A stretch of 64,000 bases of DNA from Arenibacter hampyeongensis (GTDB lineage: Bacteria; Bacteroidota; Bacteroidia; Flavobacteriales; Flavobacteriaceae): assembly GCF_002909255.1 (NCBI RefSeq), contig NZ_PIOB01000004.1, positions 1 through 64,000 of the forward strand, read 5' to 3'. Made by a program: the position numbers and the translations under genes. Positions 19,426-29,820 of the stretch are shown piece by piece (within the stretch, counting starts at the first letter, position 1; each line of letters starts with the position of its first letter). The notes under the pieces are model-generated. The model made no database searches, was not told the origin of the DNA, and saw only the letters and a list, made by a program, of their open reading frames with translations.

Positions 19426-19824
19426 ATGGATTTTAATGAATTTTCTTTTAGGGTTAGATACGGCGAAACGGATCAAATGGGGGTGGTTTATCATGGGAAT
19501 TACCCGCAATATCTAGAGATGGGACGGGTAGAGTGGCTGAGGTCCATGGGCATTTCCTACAAAACGATGGAGGAAAACGGAATAATGTTGCCTGTAATTT
19601 CCTTAAATATTACATACAGGAAATCAGCAGTTTATGATGATCTTTTAACAGTAAAGACCTTTATTCGCAAGAGACCGATGGTTAGAATAGAATTTGACTA
19701 TGAGATACGCAATGAGGCCAAGGAATTGTTGATAGAGGCCAATACCGTTTTGGCATTTATAGATATGAAAACGAATAAGCCTATAAAATGTCCGAGCTAT
19801 ATCTTGGACAATCTAAATATCTAG
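19426..19824 (+). CDS. Acyl-CoA thioesterase, YbgC/FadM type hotdog fold
   Basis: A 132-residue 4HBT thioesterase. The family active-site region is YGETDQMGVVYHGNY (12-26), with catalytic Asp16 and His23, followed by EMGRVEWLR. It hydrolyses short-chain or aromatic acyl-CoAs; the exact substrate is not readable. It is divergent from dnaA, and its last 12 bases overlap the end of the convergent YigZ gene. Confidence 0.9.
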   Translation: MDFNEFSFRVRYGETDQMGVVYHGNYPQYLEMGRVEWLRSMGISYKTMEENGIMLPVISLNITYRKSAVYDDLLTVKTFIRKRPMVRIEFDYEIRNEAKELLIEANTVLAFIDMKTNKPIKCPSYILDNLNI

Positions 19825-20424
19825 TTTTTTTATTTTCACCGGATACATTGCCGCAAAAATAATTTCGGTAGGATCAGCCTCGTTTTTTCTAACGGATATT
19901 TCAATTGCGCAATCCATATCCATTTTTTGGGCCGTAATTTCCATTTGATGTTGCTTAATGGTTCTCATAACCTTATCCATGTCGGAATATTCGAAAGAAA
20001 GCAAATATCTTTGCTGCAATGTCTTTTCAATTATTTGGGCAGAACCGAGTGCCATTTGCGCTGCAGTTCTATATGCGGATATTAATCCTCCGACCCCTAG
20101 TTTGGTGCCGCCAAAAATACGAACCACGGCAACAAGGACATTTGTGATGCCAAACGACTGTATTTGGCCATAGATGGGCATTCCAGCTGAGTTATTGGGT
20201 TCGCCGTCATCATTCGCCCTATAGCTGACCTCCTCAAACCCCAATTGCCAAGCGTAACAAACGTGGTTGGCCGTATGGTGAAGTTTACGTAATTCTTCAA
20301 TTATAGGCTTTACTTCTTCTTCGTCCTTTAAAGGGAAAGCATATCCGAAAAACTTGCTTTTTCGTTCTTTGAATAAAATCTCCTTTGAGGGTGATTCCAA
20401 GGTTTTGTAGGTGTCCAACTCCAT
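19813..20424 (-). CDS. YigZ/IMPACT family protein
   Basis: A 203-residue member of the UPF0029/IMPACT family. The diagnostic block is YRANDDGEPNNSAGMPI (about 68-84), followed by VVRIFGGTKLGVGGLISAYRTAA (about 101-123), and a C-terminal ferredoxin-like domain (about 140-200). IMPACT proteins influence translation through GCN1 in eukaryotes; the bacterial role is poorly defined. It is the last gene of the ribD-HAD-transporter-yigZ run, 9 bases after the transporter stop. Confidence 0.92.
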   Translation of the reverse strand: MELDTYKTLESPSKEILFKERKSKFFGYAFPLKDEEEVKPIIEELRKLHHTANHVCYAWQLGFEEVSYRANDDGEPNNSAGMPIYGQIQSFGITNVLVAVVRIFGGTKLGVGGLISAYRTAAQMALGSAQIIEKTLQQRYLLSFEYSDMDKVMRTIKQHQMEITAQKMDMDCAIEISVRKNEADPTEIIFAAMYPVKIKKLDI

Positions 20425-20433
20425 ATTGTTCCA

Positions 20434-21297
20434 TTAAAAAAAAGCGACCAGGATAATACTGATGACAGCTAGTGTAATTCCCATCCAATTTTTGACGCTG
20501 ATACGCTCCTTGAACAGCAAAACCCCCAAAAGCGTAGAGAACATTACGATGGCTACATTATTTATTGTAAAAACAGATGCACTGTTAAGGTTTTCTTGTT
20601 GTAAAGCACGCAATAGGTAATATATAGAAAAATAATTTAGGATGCCCAGTCCAATTCCGCCAAGAGCAGTTGTAATACTTGGCGTAGAACGTGTTTTAAA
20701 AGATTTTAAGCTGATATAAATAATGCCGGTTATTGCGGCAGAACCAAAAACCACTGCGGAAAACAGGGGAAACTCATCCTTGGGAACCAGTGTTTCCTCC
20801 AAATACTTAATGCTGGTATCTATTATGCCCGAACCTATAAAAACCATGACAGGAAGTATCAGGACATTCTTCTTTATCAGTATATCCCTTTCCTTTACAG
20901 AAGCGAAATATACTGCGGCCAGGGCCAAAATAATGCCTATGGTTTTTAAGGCCCCTAGTTGCTCATCATATACCAACAAACCAAAGATAACTGGAATTAC
21001 GAGCGACATCTTAGTAGCTACCGAAGCCACTGAAACCCCACTTTTTTGTGAGGTAGCGGCCATAAGATTAAATACAAGGATAAACAATATACCCAAAACC
21101 AAAGTGCCCAGAAACCATGGTTTTGTAGGGACTTCCAAGAAAACAATGTTTTTTTCATATAAGATCATGCCAGCCGCCGAGGCAACTACATAATTAATTA
21201 TAATGGCAATTAAAGTTTCTACCTTATAGGTGTCAAATAGTTTGAAAACAACAAAAATTAAACTGGAAAACAGTACGCTTAAACCTAGGTCCAACAT
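20434..21297 (-). CDS. EamA/DMT-family transporter
   Basis: A 287-residue integral membrane protein with about ten predicted helices arranged as two five-helix EamA repeats, the architecture of drug/metabolite transporters. The C-terminal half has the typical ...SVFTINNVAIVMFSTLLG and LLFKERISVKNWMGI segments. Substrate unknown; family members move metabolites, amino acids or purines. It begins one base after the HAD gene stop, so it is translationally linked to that gene and to ribD. Confidence 0.9.
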   Translation of the reverse strand: MLDLGLSVLFSSLIFVVFKLFDTYKVETLIAIIINYVVASAAGMILYEKNIVFLEVPTKPWFLGTLVLGILFILVFNLMAATSQKSGVSVASVATKMSLVIPVIFGLLVYDEQLGALKTIGIILALAAVYFASVKERDILIKKNVLILPVMVFIGSGIIDTSIKYLEETLVPKDEFPLFSAVVFGSAAITGIIYISLKSFKTRSTPSITTALGGIGLGILNYFSIYYLLRALQQENLNSASVFTINNVAIVMFSTLLGVLLFKERISVKNWMGITLAVISIILVAFF

Positions 21298-21298
21298 G

Positions 21299-21901
21299 TT
21301 ACAGTCTTTCCTTTAGTTGAATAACGTCTTCCTTGCCAACCTGTAGGTTCCAGGTATATATTCCCAATTCCTTGGCGGCATCCGTATTTTCTTTGGTGTC
21401 GTCAATAAATAGGGTATCCTCCGGACTCAGATTGTTTTGCTCCAATACAAATTGGAATATTTCTTTATTGGGTTTTCTTAATTTGATTTCATGCGATAAA
21501 TAAAATTGTTCAAAAGAGTTTTTGAACCGCCCGTAATTTTCGGCACCCATAATCTGTCCCACATGGGGGATGTGCAAGGCATTGGTATTGCTTAAAAGGA
21601 ATAGTCTATATTTTTTTTCTTTATCCAGGTTTTCTAAAAAGTTGAGACGATATTCAGGAAAATCCAACAACATGGAATTCCAAATATCGATGATCGATTT
21701 GGATGTGAGGTGGGGAAAATCTGGTTGCAATAAGTCTACAAATTCCTGAGGGCCAATCTTGCCAACTTCAAATTCCTCATTTATGGAATGATATTTAGGT
21801 AGAAATTCTTGGATATTTTTATTTTCCAATGCTTTAAAAACTACCTGTTTGTCCAGGTTGATAAAAATATCCCCAAAATCGAATATGATGTTTTTAATCA
21901 T
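21299..21901 (-). CDS. HAD-family hydrolase
   Basis: A 200-residue HAD subfamily IA hydrolase resembling YihX-type sugar phosphatases. Motif I is FDFGDIF with nucleophile Asp8 and Gly10 where many HADs have the second Asp, as also occurs in YihX. Motif II is LLSNTNALHI (about 102-111), with Lys in the LRKPNKEIF segment and motif IV TLFIDDTKENTDAA (about 160-173). It overlaps ribD by 8 bases. Given its partner it might be the missing phosphatase of riboflavin synthesis, which acts on the ArPP intermediate after RibD; this is inference only. Confidence 0.87.
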   Translation of the reverse strand: MIKNIIFDFGDIFINLDKQVVFKALENKNIQEFLPKYHSINEEFEVGKIGPQEFVDLLQPDFPHLTSKSIIDIWNSMLLDFPEYRLNFLENLDKEKKYRLFLLSNTNALHIPHVGQIMGAENYGRFKNSFEQFYLSHEIKLRKPNKEIFQFVLEQNNLSPEDTLFIDDTKENTDAAKELGIYTWNLQVGKEDVIQLKERL

Positions 21902-22943
21902 GTTTAATGAGTGTTAGTGTATCTGATTCTATTTGCTTTTCACAAGTGGTAATACCATGGATTACTGGAGCTCTTAGACCTTCCCCAAATGTAGTTTTGC
22001 CTTTAAATACCCTGGCTTCATCCCATAGTTCCGTATCTATAAAGCTCTGAAGTGTTTTGGCCCCACCTTCAATAATGACACTCAATATGTTATGTTTATA
22101 GAGAATGGTGCAAATTTGAGGAGCTATATTATTTCTAAAATCAATTTCCTCATATAAAATTTCGCCCTCGGACTTTTTATGATCATGGCCGCTGAGGATG
22201 ATGGTTTTTACGCTACCGTCCAATACATGGTATTTGCTATTTATTTTTAATTTCCTGTCCAAAACAATTCTAATGGGATCCTTACCTTTCCAATGACGAA
22301 CGTTCAGCTGGGGGTTATCGGCCAATACGGTATTGGTCCCTACTAAAATGGCCTGTTCCTGACTACGCCATTTGTGTACCAATTGCTGGGAATACGGGTT
22401 GGTAATCCAAAAAGGTTGTAGATTGTTACTTCTTTTTTCTTGGCTTGGAGCTATAAATCCATCAGCCGTTTCTGCCCATTTCAAAATAATATAGGGCCTC
22501 TTTTTGGTGTGAAAGGTCAAAAATCTTCTATGGTGTTCCCGGCACTCCTTCTCAAGAACACCAACACTAACCTGGCAGCCGGCAGCCCTTAGTTTTTCAA
22601 TACCTTTGCCCGCAACTTTTTCGTGTGGGTCCAAGAGGCCTACAATTACGTTGGGAATCCCATGCTTTATAATTAAGTCTGCACAGGGAGGGGTTTTGCC
22701 GTAATGGGAACATGGTTCCAAGGTTACGTATATGGTGGCCTGATTTAACAGTGCCTTGTCTTTTACGGAATTTATGGCATTGACTTCGGCATGGGGACCG
22801 CCATAGGGACTGGTGTAGCCCTCTCCTATAATAGTATCCCCATGAACAATAATACTGCCCACCATGGGATTGGGGTAGGTAGTTCCCAGTCCATTTTTGG
22901 CAAGTTGTATACATCTTGAAATATATTTTTCGTGTATCTTCAC
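21894..22943 (-). CDS. ribD: Bifunctional riboflavin deaminase/reductase RibD
   Basis: A 349-residue riboflavin biosynthesis enzyme. The N-terminal deaminase has the zinc site His51-Ala-Glu53 (GGPHAEVNAI) and Cys78/Cys87 in the PCSHYGKTPPC block. The C-terminal reductase (about 150-349) has LKWAETADGFIA, the GTNTVLADNPQLNVR NADPH region and IIEGGAKTLQSF. The start is a GTG at 22943 (VKIHEKYISRC read as Met-Lys-Ile). The in-frame ATG at 22985 adds 14 hydrophobic residues unlike the family and would touch the divergent gene's ATG. Confidence 0.93.
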   Translation of the reverse strand: MKIHEKYISRCIQLAKNGLGTTYPNPMVGSIIVHGDTIIGEGYTSPYGGPHAEVNAINSVKDKALLNQATIYVTLEPCSHYGKTPPCADLIIKHGIPNVIVGLLDPHEKVAGKGIEKLRAAGCQVSVGVLEKECREHHRRFLTFHTKKRPYIILKWAETADGFIAPSQEKRSNNLQPFWITNPYSQQLVHKWRSQEQAILVGTNTVLADNPQLNVRHWKGKDPIRIVLDRKLKINSKYHVLDGSVKTIILSGHDHKKSEGEILYEEIDFRNNIAPQICTILYKHNILSVIIEGGAKTLQSFIDTELWDEARVFKGKTTFGEGLRAPVIHGITTCEKQIESDTLTLIKHD

Positions 22944-22985
22944 TTCGTAAAAATAGAACAATATTAGTAGATTTTTAGTAAACAT

Positions 22986-23471
22986 ATGTTAGTCACTACT
23001 ATAAGAGAAATTAAGCCTAATGACAATGAGGAGGTTGCAAGGGTGATAAGGAAAGTTTTGGAGGATTTGGGTGTTCCTAAGATTGGTACTGCCTATGCCG
23101 ATAAAGCTTTGGATCGGATGTATGAAAATTATGATGTTCCAAGGGCCGATTATTTTGTGGCCGAGGAAAATGGCATTATTATAGGATGTGCGGGAATTGC
23201 CCAATTGGAAAATTATGTAGGGAACGTATGCGAAGTGCAGAAAATGTATTTTCTGGAAGAGGCCAGGGGGAGGGGATTGGGCCTTAAGATGATCAATGTT
23301 TGTATAAATAGAGCTATTAAATATGGCTATGAGCAGTGCTACTTGGAAACCATGCCCTATATGGAGGATGCCCAAAAATTGTATTTAAGGACAGGATTTC
23401 ATTATATAGATGGGCCTATGGGAAATACCGGCCATTATTCATGCTCAGTTTGGATGCTTAAAAGTTTATAG
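22986..23471 (+). CDS. GNAT family N-acetyltransferase
   Basis: A 161-residue acetyltransferase. Motif A is EVQKMYFLEEARGRGLGLKM (about 80-99), with the R-G-x-G-L pyrophosphate loop, and LYLRTGFHYI (about 134-143) is the typical beta6 end. Substrate unknown. It is divergent from ribD with the two starts very close, so both promoters must lie in the same short AT-rich segment or inside the neighbouring coding region. Confidence 0.88.
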   Translation: MLVTTIREIKPNDNEEVARVIRKVLEDLGVPKIGTAYADKALDRMYENYDVPRADYFVAEENGIIIGCAGIAQLENYVGNVCEVQKMYFLEEARGRGLGLKMINVCINRAIKYGYEQCYLETMPYMEDAQKLYLRTGFHYIDGPMGNTGHYSCSVWMLKSL

Positions 23472-23538
23472 AAAACACTGAAGGAATACGGAATGCTGTT
23501 AAGTTCCATATTGATAATACGGTTTGCAAAAAGTTGGT

Positions 23539-24399
23539 ATGTTATTAAAGGAGATTAAAGAAATTTACCATCTAGAGCTAGATTCCCTCTTCCCAAAAGA
23601 AGAGGTAGATAGCTTTTTTTATTTGGTAATAGGTCATTATCTGGGTTTGGAAAGATTTGTTTTGGTCTTGGAGCCCAATCTGGTAGTGTCCAAAGAAAAG
23701 GAGGAACACTTATTTTATGCTTTGAGCCAATTAAAGGAGGAACGTCCCATTCAATATATTTTGGGGAAAGCCCATTTTTGTGATCTTGAGTTTAATGTAG
23801 ACGAAAATGTTCTGATTCCTCGACCGGAAACAGAAGAATTGGTGTATTGGGTCCTGGATGAGCTACAAAGGCAGGATTCTACCAAGGAGATAAAAATATT
23901 GGATATTGGAACAGGAAGTGGGTGTATTGCCATTGCCCTGGCCAAAAACCTGCCCAATGCCAAAGTGGTTGCCATGGATATTTCACAAGGAGCCATCCAG
24001 GTAGCTGAAAGGAATGCGAAAGAAAATAAAGTCGACATAGCGTTTATTGAAGCGGATATCCTTACTATGTTGGGCTTTAAAGGTGAATTTGATGTAATTG
24101 TGTCTAATCCTCCCTATGTCAGGGAATTGGAAAAAATGAAAATGAAAAATAATGTTTTGGACCATGAACCTAGGTCTGCACTTTTTGTTTCCGATAAAGA
24201 CCCTTTAATATTCTATAAAAAAATTGTCCAATTTGCTAAAGGTCATTTAAAGAAAAGTGGTGTTTTATTCTTTGAGGTCAATCAATATTTAGGCGAGGAG
24301 ACTAAAGAACTTTTGGAAAATGGAAATTTTTCGGATATTGAACTCAGAAAGGATATTTCTGGTAATGATAGGATGTTGAAAGGAATGCTTAATTCCTGA
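23539..24399 (+). CDS. prmC: Release factor glutamine N5-methyltransferase
   Basis: A 286-residue PrmC/HemK. It methylates the Gln of the GGQ motif in class I release factors. An N-terminal helical domain contains the RPIQYILG segment (about 69-76), and IPRPETEELV sits at 93-102. The SAM motif is LDIGTGSGCIAIALA (121-135) and the substrate motif NPPY at 190-193. The ATG at 23539 is chosen over an in-frame TTG five codons upstream. Confidence 0.95.
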   Translation: MLLKEIKEIYHLELDSLFPKEEVDSFFYLVIGHYLGLERFVLVLEPNLVVSKEKEEHLFYALSQLKEERPIQYILGKAHFCDLEFNVDENVLIPRPETEELVYWVLDELQRQDSTKEIKILDIGTGSGCIAIALAKNLPNAKVVAMDISQGAIQVAERNAKENKVDIAFIEADILTMLGFKGEFDVIVSNPPYVRELEKMKMKNNVLDHEPRSALFVSDKDPLIFYKKIVQFAKGHLKKSGVLFFEVNQYLGEETKELLENGNFSDIELRKDISGNDRMLKGMLNS

Positions 24400-24484
24400 T
24401 TTTTGTATTGATTTTTAACGAAGGATTACTGTCTGCCAAATGGTTGTACACTCAAATATTTCTTCTTAAGGAGTTGTGTAAATT

Positions 24485-25066
24485 ATGAAAAGCGTAGTTG
24501 TATTTTGTGGGAGCAGTGAGGGCAATGATCGGGAAATTGTGGATTGCGCCTATCAATTGGGGGCAAGGTTGGCGGATGAGGGGATTACCTTGGTCTATGG
24601 GGCTGCAAAAATTGGCATTATGGGAAAATTGGCACAAGGTGCCTTGGAGAACCATGGTAAGGTTATAGGCGTTATTCCGGATTTTCTAAAACTGAAGGAG
24701 GTTTTTCATTCTGGACTTACCGAACTGATTATTACGAAGAATATGCATAAACGCAAATTAAGGATGCACGACCTTTCCGATGGAATTATAGCACTTCCCG
24801 GTGGATATGGTACCATGGAGGAATTATTCGAGATGATTACATGGGCACAACTTGGCCTCCATCAAAAACCAATTGGTCTTTTGAATGTCAATGGATTTTA
24901 TGATGAACTGCTTGCCATGTTGCGGACCATGGTACGTAAGGGATTCCTGAAACAGGAATATTACGATATATTGTTAATAGATAATTCTATTGACGGACTT
25001 ATACATAAAATGAAAAACTACCAACCCTTGCCATTGCCAAAGTGGATTAAAAAGGAACAGCTATAA
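24485..25066 (+). CDS. LOG-family Rossmann protein (TIGR00730)
   Basis: A 193-residue LOG-family protein. The hallmark PGGYGTMEE motif lies at 105-113, and the phosphate-binding YGAAKIGIMG at 38-47 is a slight variant of the usual GGGxxGLMG. Relatives hydrolyse nucleoside 5'-monophosphates to the base plus ribose 5-phosphate (cytokinin riboside monophosphate phosphoribohydrolase); the physiological role in flavobacteria is not established. The stop is directly followed by the ligA ATG with no gap, indicating co-translation. Confidence 0.92.
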   Translation: MKSVVVFCGSSEGNDREIVDCAYQLGARLADEGITLVYGAAKIGIMGKLAQGALENHGKVIGVIPDFLKLKEVFHSGLTELIITKNMHKRKLRMHDLSDGIIALPGGYGTMEELFEMITWAQLGLHQKPIGLLNVNGFYDELLAMLRTMVRKGFLKQEYYDILLIDNSIDGLIHKMKNYQPLPLPKWIKKEQL

Positions 25067-27061
<1,995 letters not shown>

Positions 27062-27155
27062 TTGGCCTATTATGAAGAATGAAGATAATCAATGTATGCT
27101 ACAGATAGTTTAGGAAGATTATGAAGTTTAAAAAGTGCTACACTAAATAAGAATT

Positions 27156-28490
27156 ATGTATACCATCCTGCTACTGCTAATCTGTATTGTTTTCATTATT
27201 GTGGCTTCCACCCGTTTTAAGCTTCACCCATTTTTGGCTTTACTGGCAGCCAGCTTGTTGTTCGGTATTTTTTCAGGACTCCCATTGGATGAACTCATAA
27301 GAACTATTAACGATGGATTTGGTGCTACGATAGGTGGTATTGGTATCATAATTATAGCGGGTTTAATTATAGGGACTTTTCTGGAAAAATCTGGCGGAGC
27401 CTATACCTTGGCCAACCTTGTCTTAAAGATTATTGGTCCTAAGAGGGTACATATGGCCATGGGCTTTATTGGTTATTTTGTATCCATACCGGTATTTGCC
27501 GATAGCGGATTTATTATTGTCTCCCCATTAAATAGGGCGCTGACAAAAAAGGCAAAATTGTCCTTGGCGGGAACAATAGTGGCCTTGTCTCTAGGTTTAA
27601 TGGCTTCGCACACTATGGTGCCGCCAACTCCGGGACCCATCGCTGCTGCAGGAATCTTGGGTGCAGATTTGGGTCAGGTTATTCTCTTTGGGCTAATGAC
27701 CAGTATACCGGCCTTGTTGGTCTGTATTTTGTTTGCCAAAAAAATAGGTTCCAAAATTTTCATTGATCCCGCGCCAAAGCTAACGGAGGAGCAAATTAAT
27801 TCCCAGCTGGAAAACGCTCCATCGGTTTTTAAATCCTTTATTCCTATAGTGGTTCCCATAATTCTTATCGTGTTGAGGTCTTTTGCCGAATACCCAACCC
27901 TGCCGTTTGGGGACGGAACTTTTAAGCACGCAATAGGATTTGTGGGCAACCCAGTGGTAGCCCTGTTGATCGGAATGGTACTGTCATTTACCCTGCCCAA
28001 GAAATTGGATAAGGAAATGTTAAGTACCTCGGGTTGGATAGGGGAGGCACTTACCTCTGCAGCCATTATCATATTAATAACAGGGGCTGGCGGGGCATTT
28101 GGAAAAGTACTAGAGACTTCGGACATTAGTTCCTTGCTGGAGAACAATGTTTCCAACGGAAATTTGGGGATATGGCTACCATTCTTAATTGCCGCAGGTA
28201 TTAAGACAGCCCAGGGCTCCTCTACGGTAGCCATTATTACAACAGCATCCATTATTGCCCCTTTGATGCCTGCAATGGGTTTTGATACAGAGGTATCAAA
28301 AGCTTTGGCGGTCATTGCCATTGGGGCTGGTGCATCTTTGGTCTCCCATGCCAATGATAGTTTTTTTTGGGTGGTTACCCAGCTAAGTGATATGAAAGTA
28401 AATCAAGGATATAGGACACATAGTTTAGGGACTGCCATTTTGGGTTTTTCGGCAATGATAGTTTTAACCATAATAAGTTTATTAATATAA
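27156..28490 (+). CDS. GntP-family gluconate/sugar-acid permease
   Basis: A 444-residue polytopic transporter (about 12 helices) of the GntP family, which imports gluconate and related aldonates or hydroxy acids with protons. Characteristic segments are GFGATIGGIGIIIIAG near the N-terminus, the PPTPGPIAAAGILGADLG loop (about 153-170) and SHANDSFFWVVTQLSDM (about 395-411). It leads a three-gene set with an FAH-family dehydratase (10 bases downstream) and a small conserved protein. That context suggests import of an aldonic or 2-keto-3-deoxy sugar acid. gntK is in the window but 21 kb away. Confidence 0.93.
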   Translation: MYTILLLLICIVFIIVASTRFKLHPFLALLAASLLFGIFSGLPLDELIRTINDGFGATIGGIGIIIIAGLIIGTFLEKSGGAYTLANLVLKIIGPKRVHMAMGFIGYFVSIPVFADSGFIIVSPLNRALTKKAKLSLAGTIVALSLGLMASHTMVPPTPGPIAAAGILGADLGQVILFGLMTSIPALLVCILFAKKIGSKIFIDPAPKLTEEQINSQLENAPSVFKSFIPIVVPIILIVLRSFAEYPTLPFGDGTFKHAIGFVGNPVVALLIGMVLSFTLPKKLDKEMLSTSGWIGEALTSAAIIILITGAGGAFGKVLETSDISSLLENNVSNGNLGIWLPFLIAAGIKTAQGSSTVAIITTASIIAPLMPAMGFDTEVSKALAVIAIGAGASLVSHANDSFFWVVTQLSDMKVNQGYRTHSLGTAILGFSAMIVLTIISLLI

Positions 28491-28500
28491 TTTAAATAGG

Positions 28501-29334
28501 ATGAAAGTTTTTAAGACCAACCAAGGTATTCTAATTGAAAATAACCATAAATTTTATCTAACCGATATGGATTGGGATTCGTTTATTGCGGACGATGACA
28601 TTTTTGCCAGTACCCTGACCTTGATTTCCAAGCTTGATCCTATTGAAAATAGCGATACCATATTGACCAACAGTTTAGTGCCACCAGTGGGGCGCCAAGA
28701 AATTTGGGCATCCGGAGTAACCTATTATAAGAGTAGGGAGGCCCGCATTGAAGAATCCAAAGATGCCGGGGGAGGTGATTTTTATGACCGGGTCTATAAT
28801 GCTGAAAGGCCTGAATTGTTTTTTAAAAGTACTGCTAGCCGGGCAGTAGGGCATAAGCAGGATGTTAGGATTAGAAGGGATTCCAAATGGAACGTTCCCG
28901 AGCCGGAATTGACATTGGTAATAACTCCCAATGCCAAAATAATAGGGTATACCATTGGTAACGACATGAGTTCTAGGGATATTGAAGGGGAGAATCCCTT
29001 ATATCTCCCACAGGCCAAGAGTTATGATGGTGCTGCGGCTATAGGGCCTTGTATTTGGCTTACCAAGGAACCCATTTCTATGGATACCAAGATCAAAATT
29101 CAAATTGTTCGTAACGGTAATAACGTATTCGAGGGTGAGACCGAGGTGGGACAAATGAAAAGAAAACTTACCGATCTTGTCCATTACCTTTATCGCGAAA
29201 TGTCTTTCCCTTATGGCAGTCTTTTAATGACCGGGACCGGTGTGGTGCCACCCGATTCCTTTACCCTTGATCACGGGGATGTTATTAATATTACAGTAGA
29301 TTCAATAGGGACCCTATCCAATACTGTAGCATAA
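28501..29334 (+). CDS. FAH-family 2-keto-3-deoxy-sugar-acid dehydratase-like enzyme
   Basis: A 277-residue fumarylacetoacetate hydrolase-fold protein. Its motifs (EIWASGVTYYKSREAR, NAERPELFFKSTASRAVGH, NVPEPELTLVI, DMSSRDIEGENPLYLPQAK, MKRKLTDLVHYLYRE) resemble archaeal 2-dehydro-3-deoxy-D-arabinonate dehydratase more than true fumarylacetoacetase. The metal-binding acidic residues of the fold (the PEPEL glutamates and the SSRD aspartate) are present. It probably dehydrates a 2-keto-3-deoxy sugar acid to a semialdehyde; the specific substrate is unknown. It lies 10 bases after the GntP gene. Confidence 0.85.
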   Translation: MKVFKTNQGILIENNHKFYLTDMDWDSFIADDDIFASTLTLISKLDPIENSDTILTNSLVPPVGRQEIWASGVTYYKSREARIEESKDAGGGDFYDRVYNAERPELFFKSTASRAVGHKQDVRIRRDSKWNVPEPELTLVITPNAKIIGYTIGNDMSSRDIEGENPLYLPQAKSYDGAAAIGPCIWLTKEPISMDTKIKIQIVRNGNNVFEGETEVGQMKRKLTDLVHYLYREMSFPYGSLLMTGTGVVPPDSFTLDHGDVINITVDSIGTLSNTVA

Positions 29335-29357
29335 TTTGTCAAATTAATATAGGTATA

Positions 29358-29666
29358 ATGTCCATTCCAAAAAGTTACAAGGAATTTGAAAAAACCCTTA
29401 CGCAACACTCGCCACCGCTTACTTGGTCCGGAGCCTTGAGGGCCATGTGGTTCGATGTTAAGGGAGATTGGGAGTCGTCACACAATATTGCGCAGGACAT
29501 GCATGATAACAATGGGAGCTGGATCCATGCTTATTTACATAGAAAGGAAGGGGATAAATTTAATGCGGGTTATTGGTATGGAATGGCAGGGAAAAAATTT
29601 CCCAGCATAGACTTGGAGGATGAACAACGGCAATTGACGGAGTATTTTTTGGCACAACAGCGGTAG
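29358..29666 (+). CDS. Conserved hypothetical protein, 102 residues
   Basis: A small soluble protein without a signal peptide or membrane helix. It has a recognisable pattern: an LRAMWFDVKGDWESSHNIAQ helix (about 26-45), then WIHAYLHRKEGD (about 55-66) and NAGYWYGMAGKK (about 69-80). I recall similar small proteins with an AYLHRKEGD-type motif in Proteobacteria, but no function I can name. The invariant-looking His, Arg, Lys, Glu and Trp/Tyr residues hint at ligand binding. It is the third gene of the GntP/FAH set, 23 bases after the dehydratase. Confidence 0.8.
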   Translation: MSIPKSYKEFEKTLTQHSPPLTWSGALRAMWFDVKGDWESSHNIAQDMHDNNGSWIHAYLHRKEGDKFNAGYWYGMAGKKFPSIDLEDEQRQLTEYFLAQQR

Positions 29667-29712
29667 TAACGGCTGTTTCTGGCTAAAATTTTAGTGGTTA
29701 TTAGGTAAAAAC

Positions 29713-29743
29713 AAAAGGCCGTGATATAGTTTCGCGGCCTTTT
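29713..29743. terminator. Bidirectional terminator between convergent genes
   Basis: AAAAGGCCG (29713-29721) and CGGCCTTTT (29735-29743) form a perfect 9-bp stem with A/T flanks, giving a T-run on both strands. It serves the GntP/FAH set on one side and the NIPSNAP gene on the other. Confidence 0.88.
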
Positions 29744-29820
29744 TTGTAATAAAATTTTTTTATCCCCAACATGGTTTTTCTCCTTTATTTCCAAGGTCTG
29801 GATACAAAACGGAGTTATGA

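Noticed and set aside
22944-22985. ATG start for ribD at 22985
   Set aside because: It adds 14 hydrophobic residues not seen in the family and would abut the divergent gene's ATG; the GTG at 22943 matches the family start.
27674-28354. Antisense open frame of 226 codons inside the GntP gene
   Set aside because: It is the reverse frame of a well-supported transporter; composition follows the codon bias of the sense gene and there is no recognisable domain.
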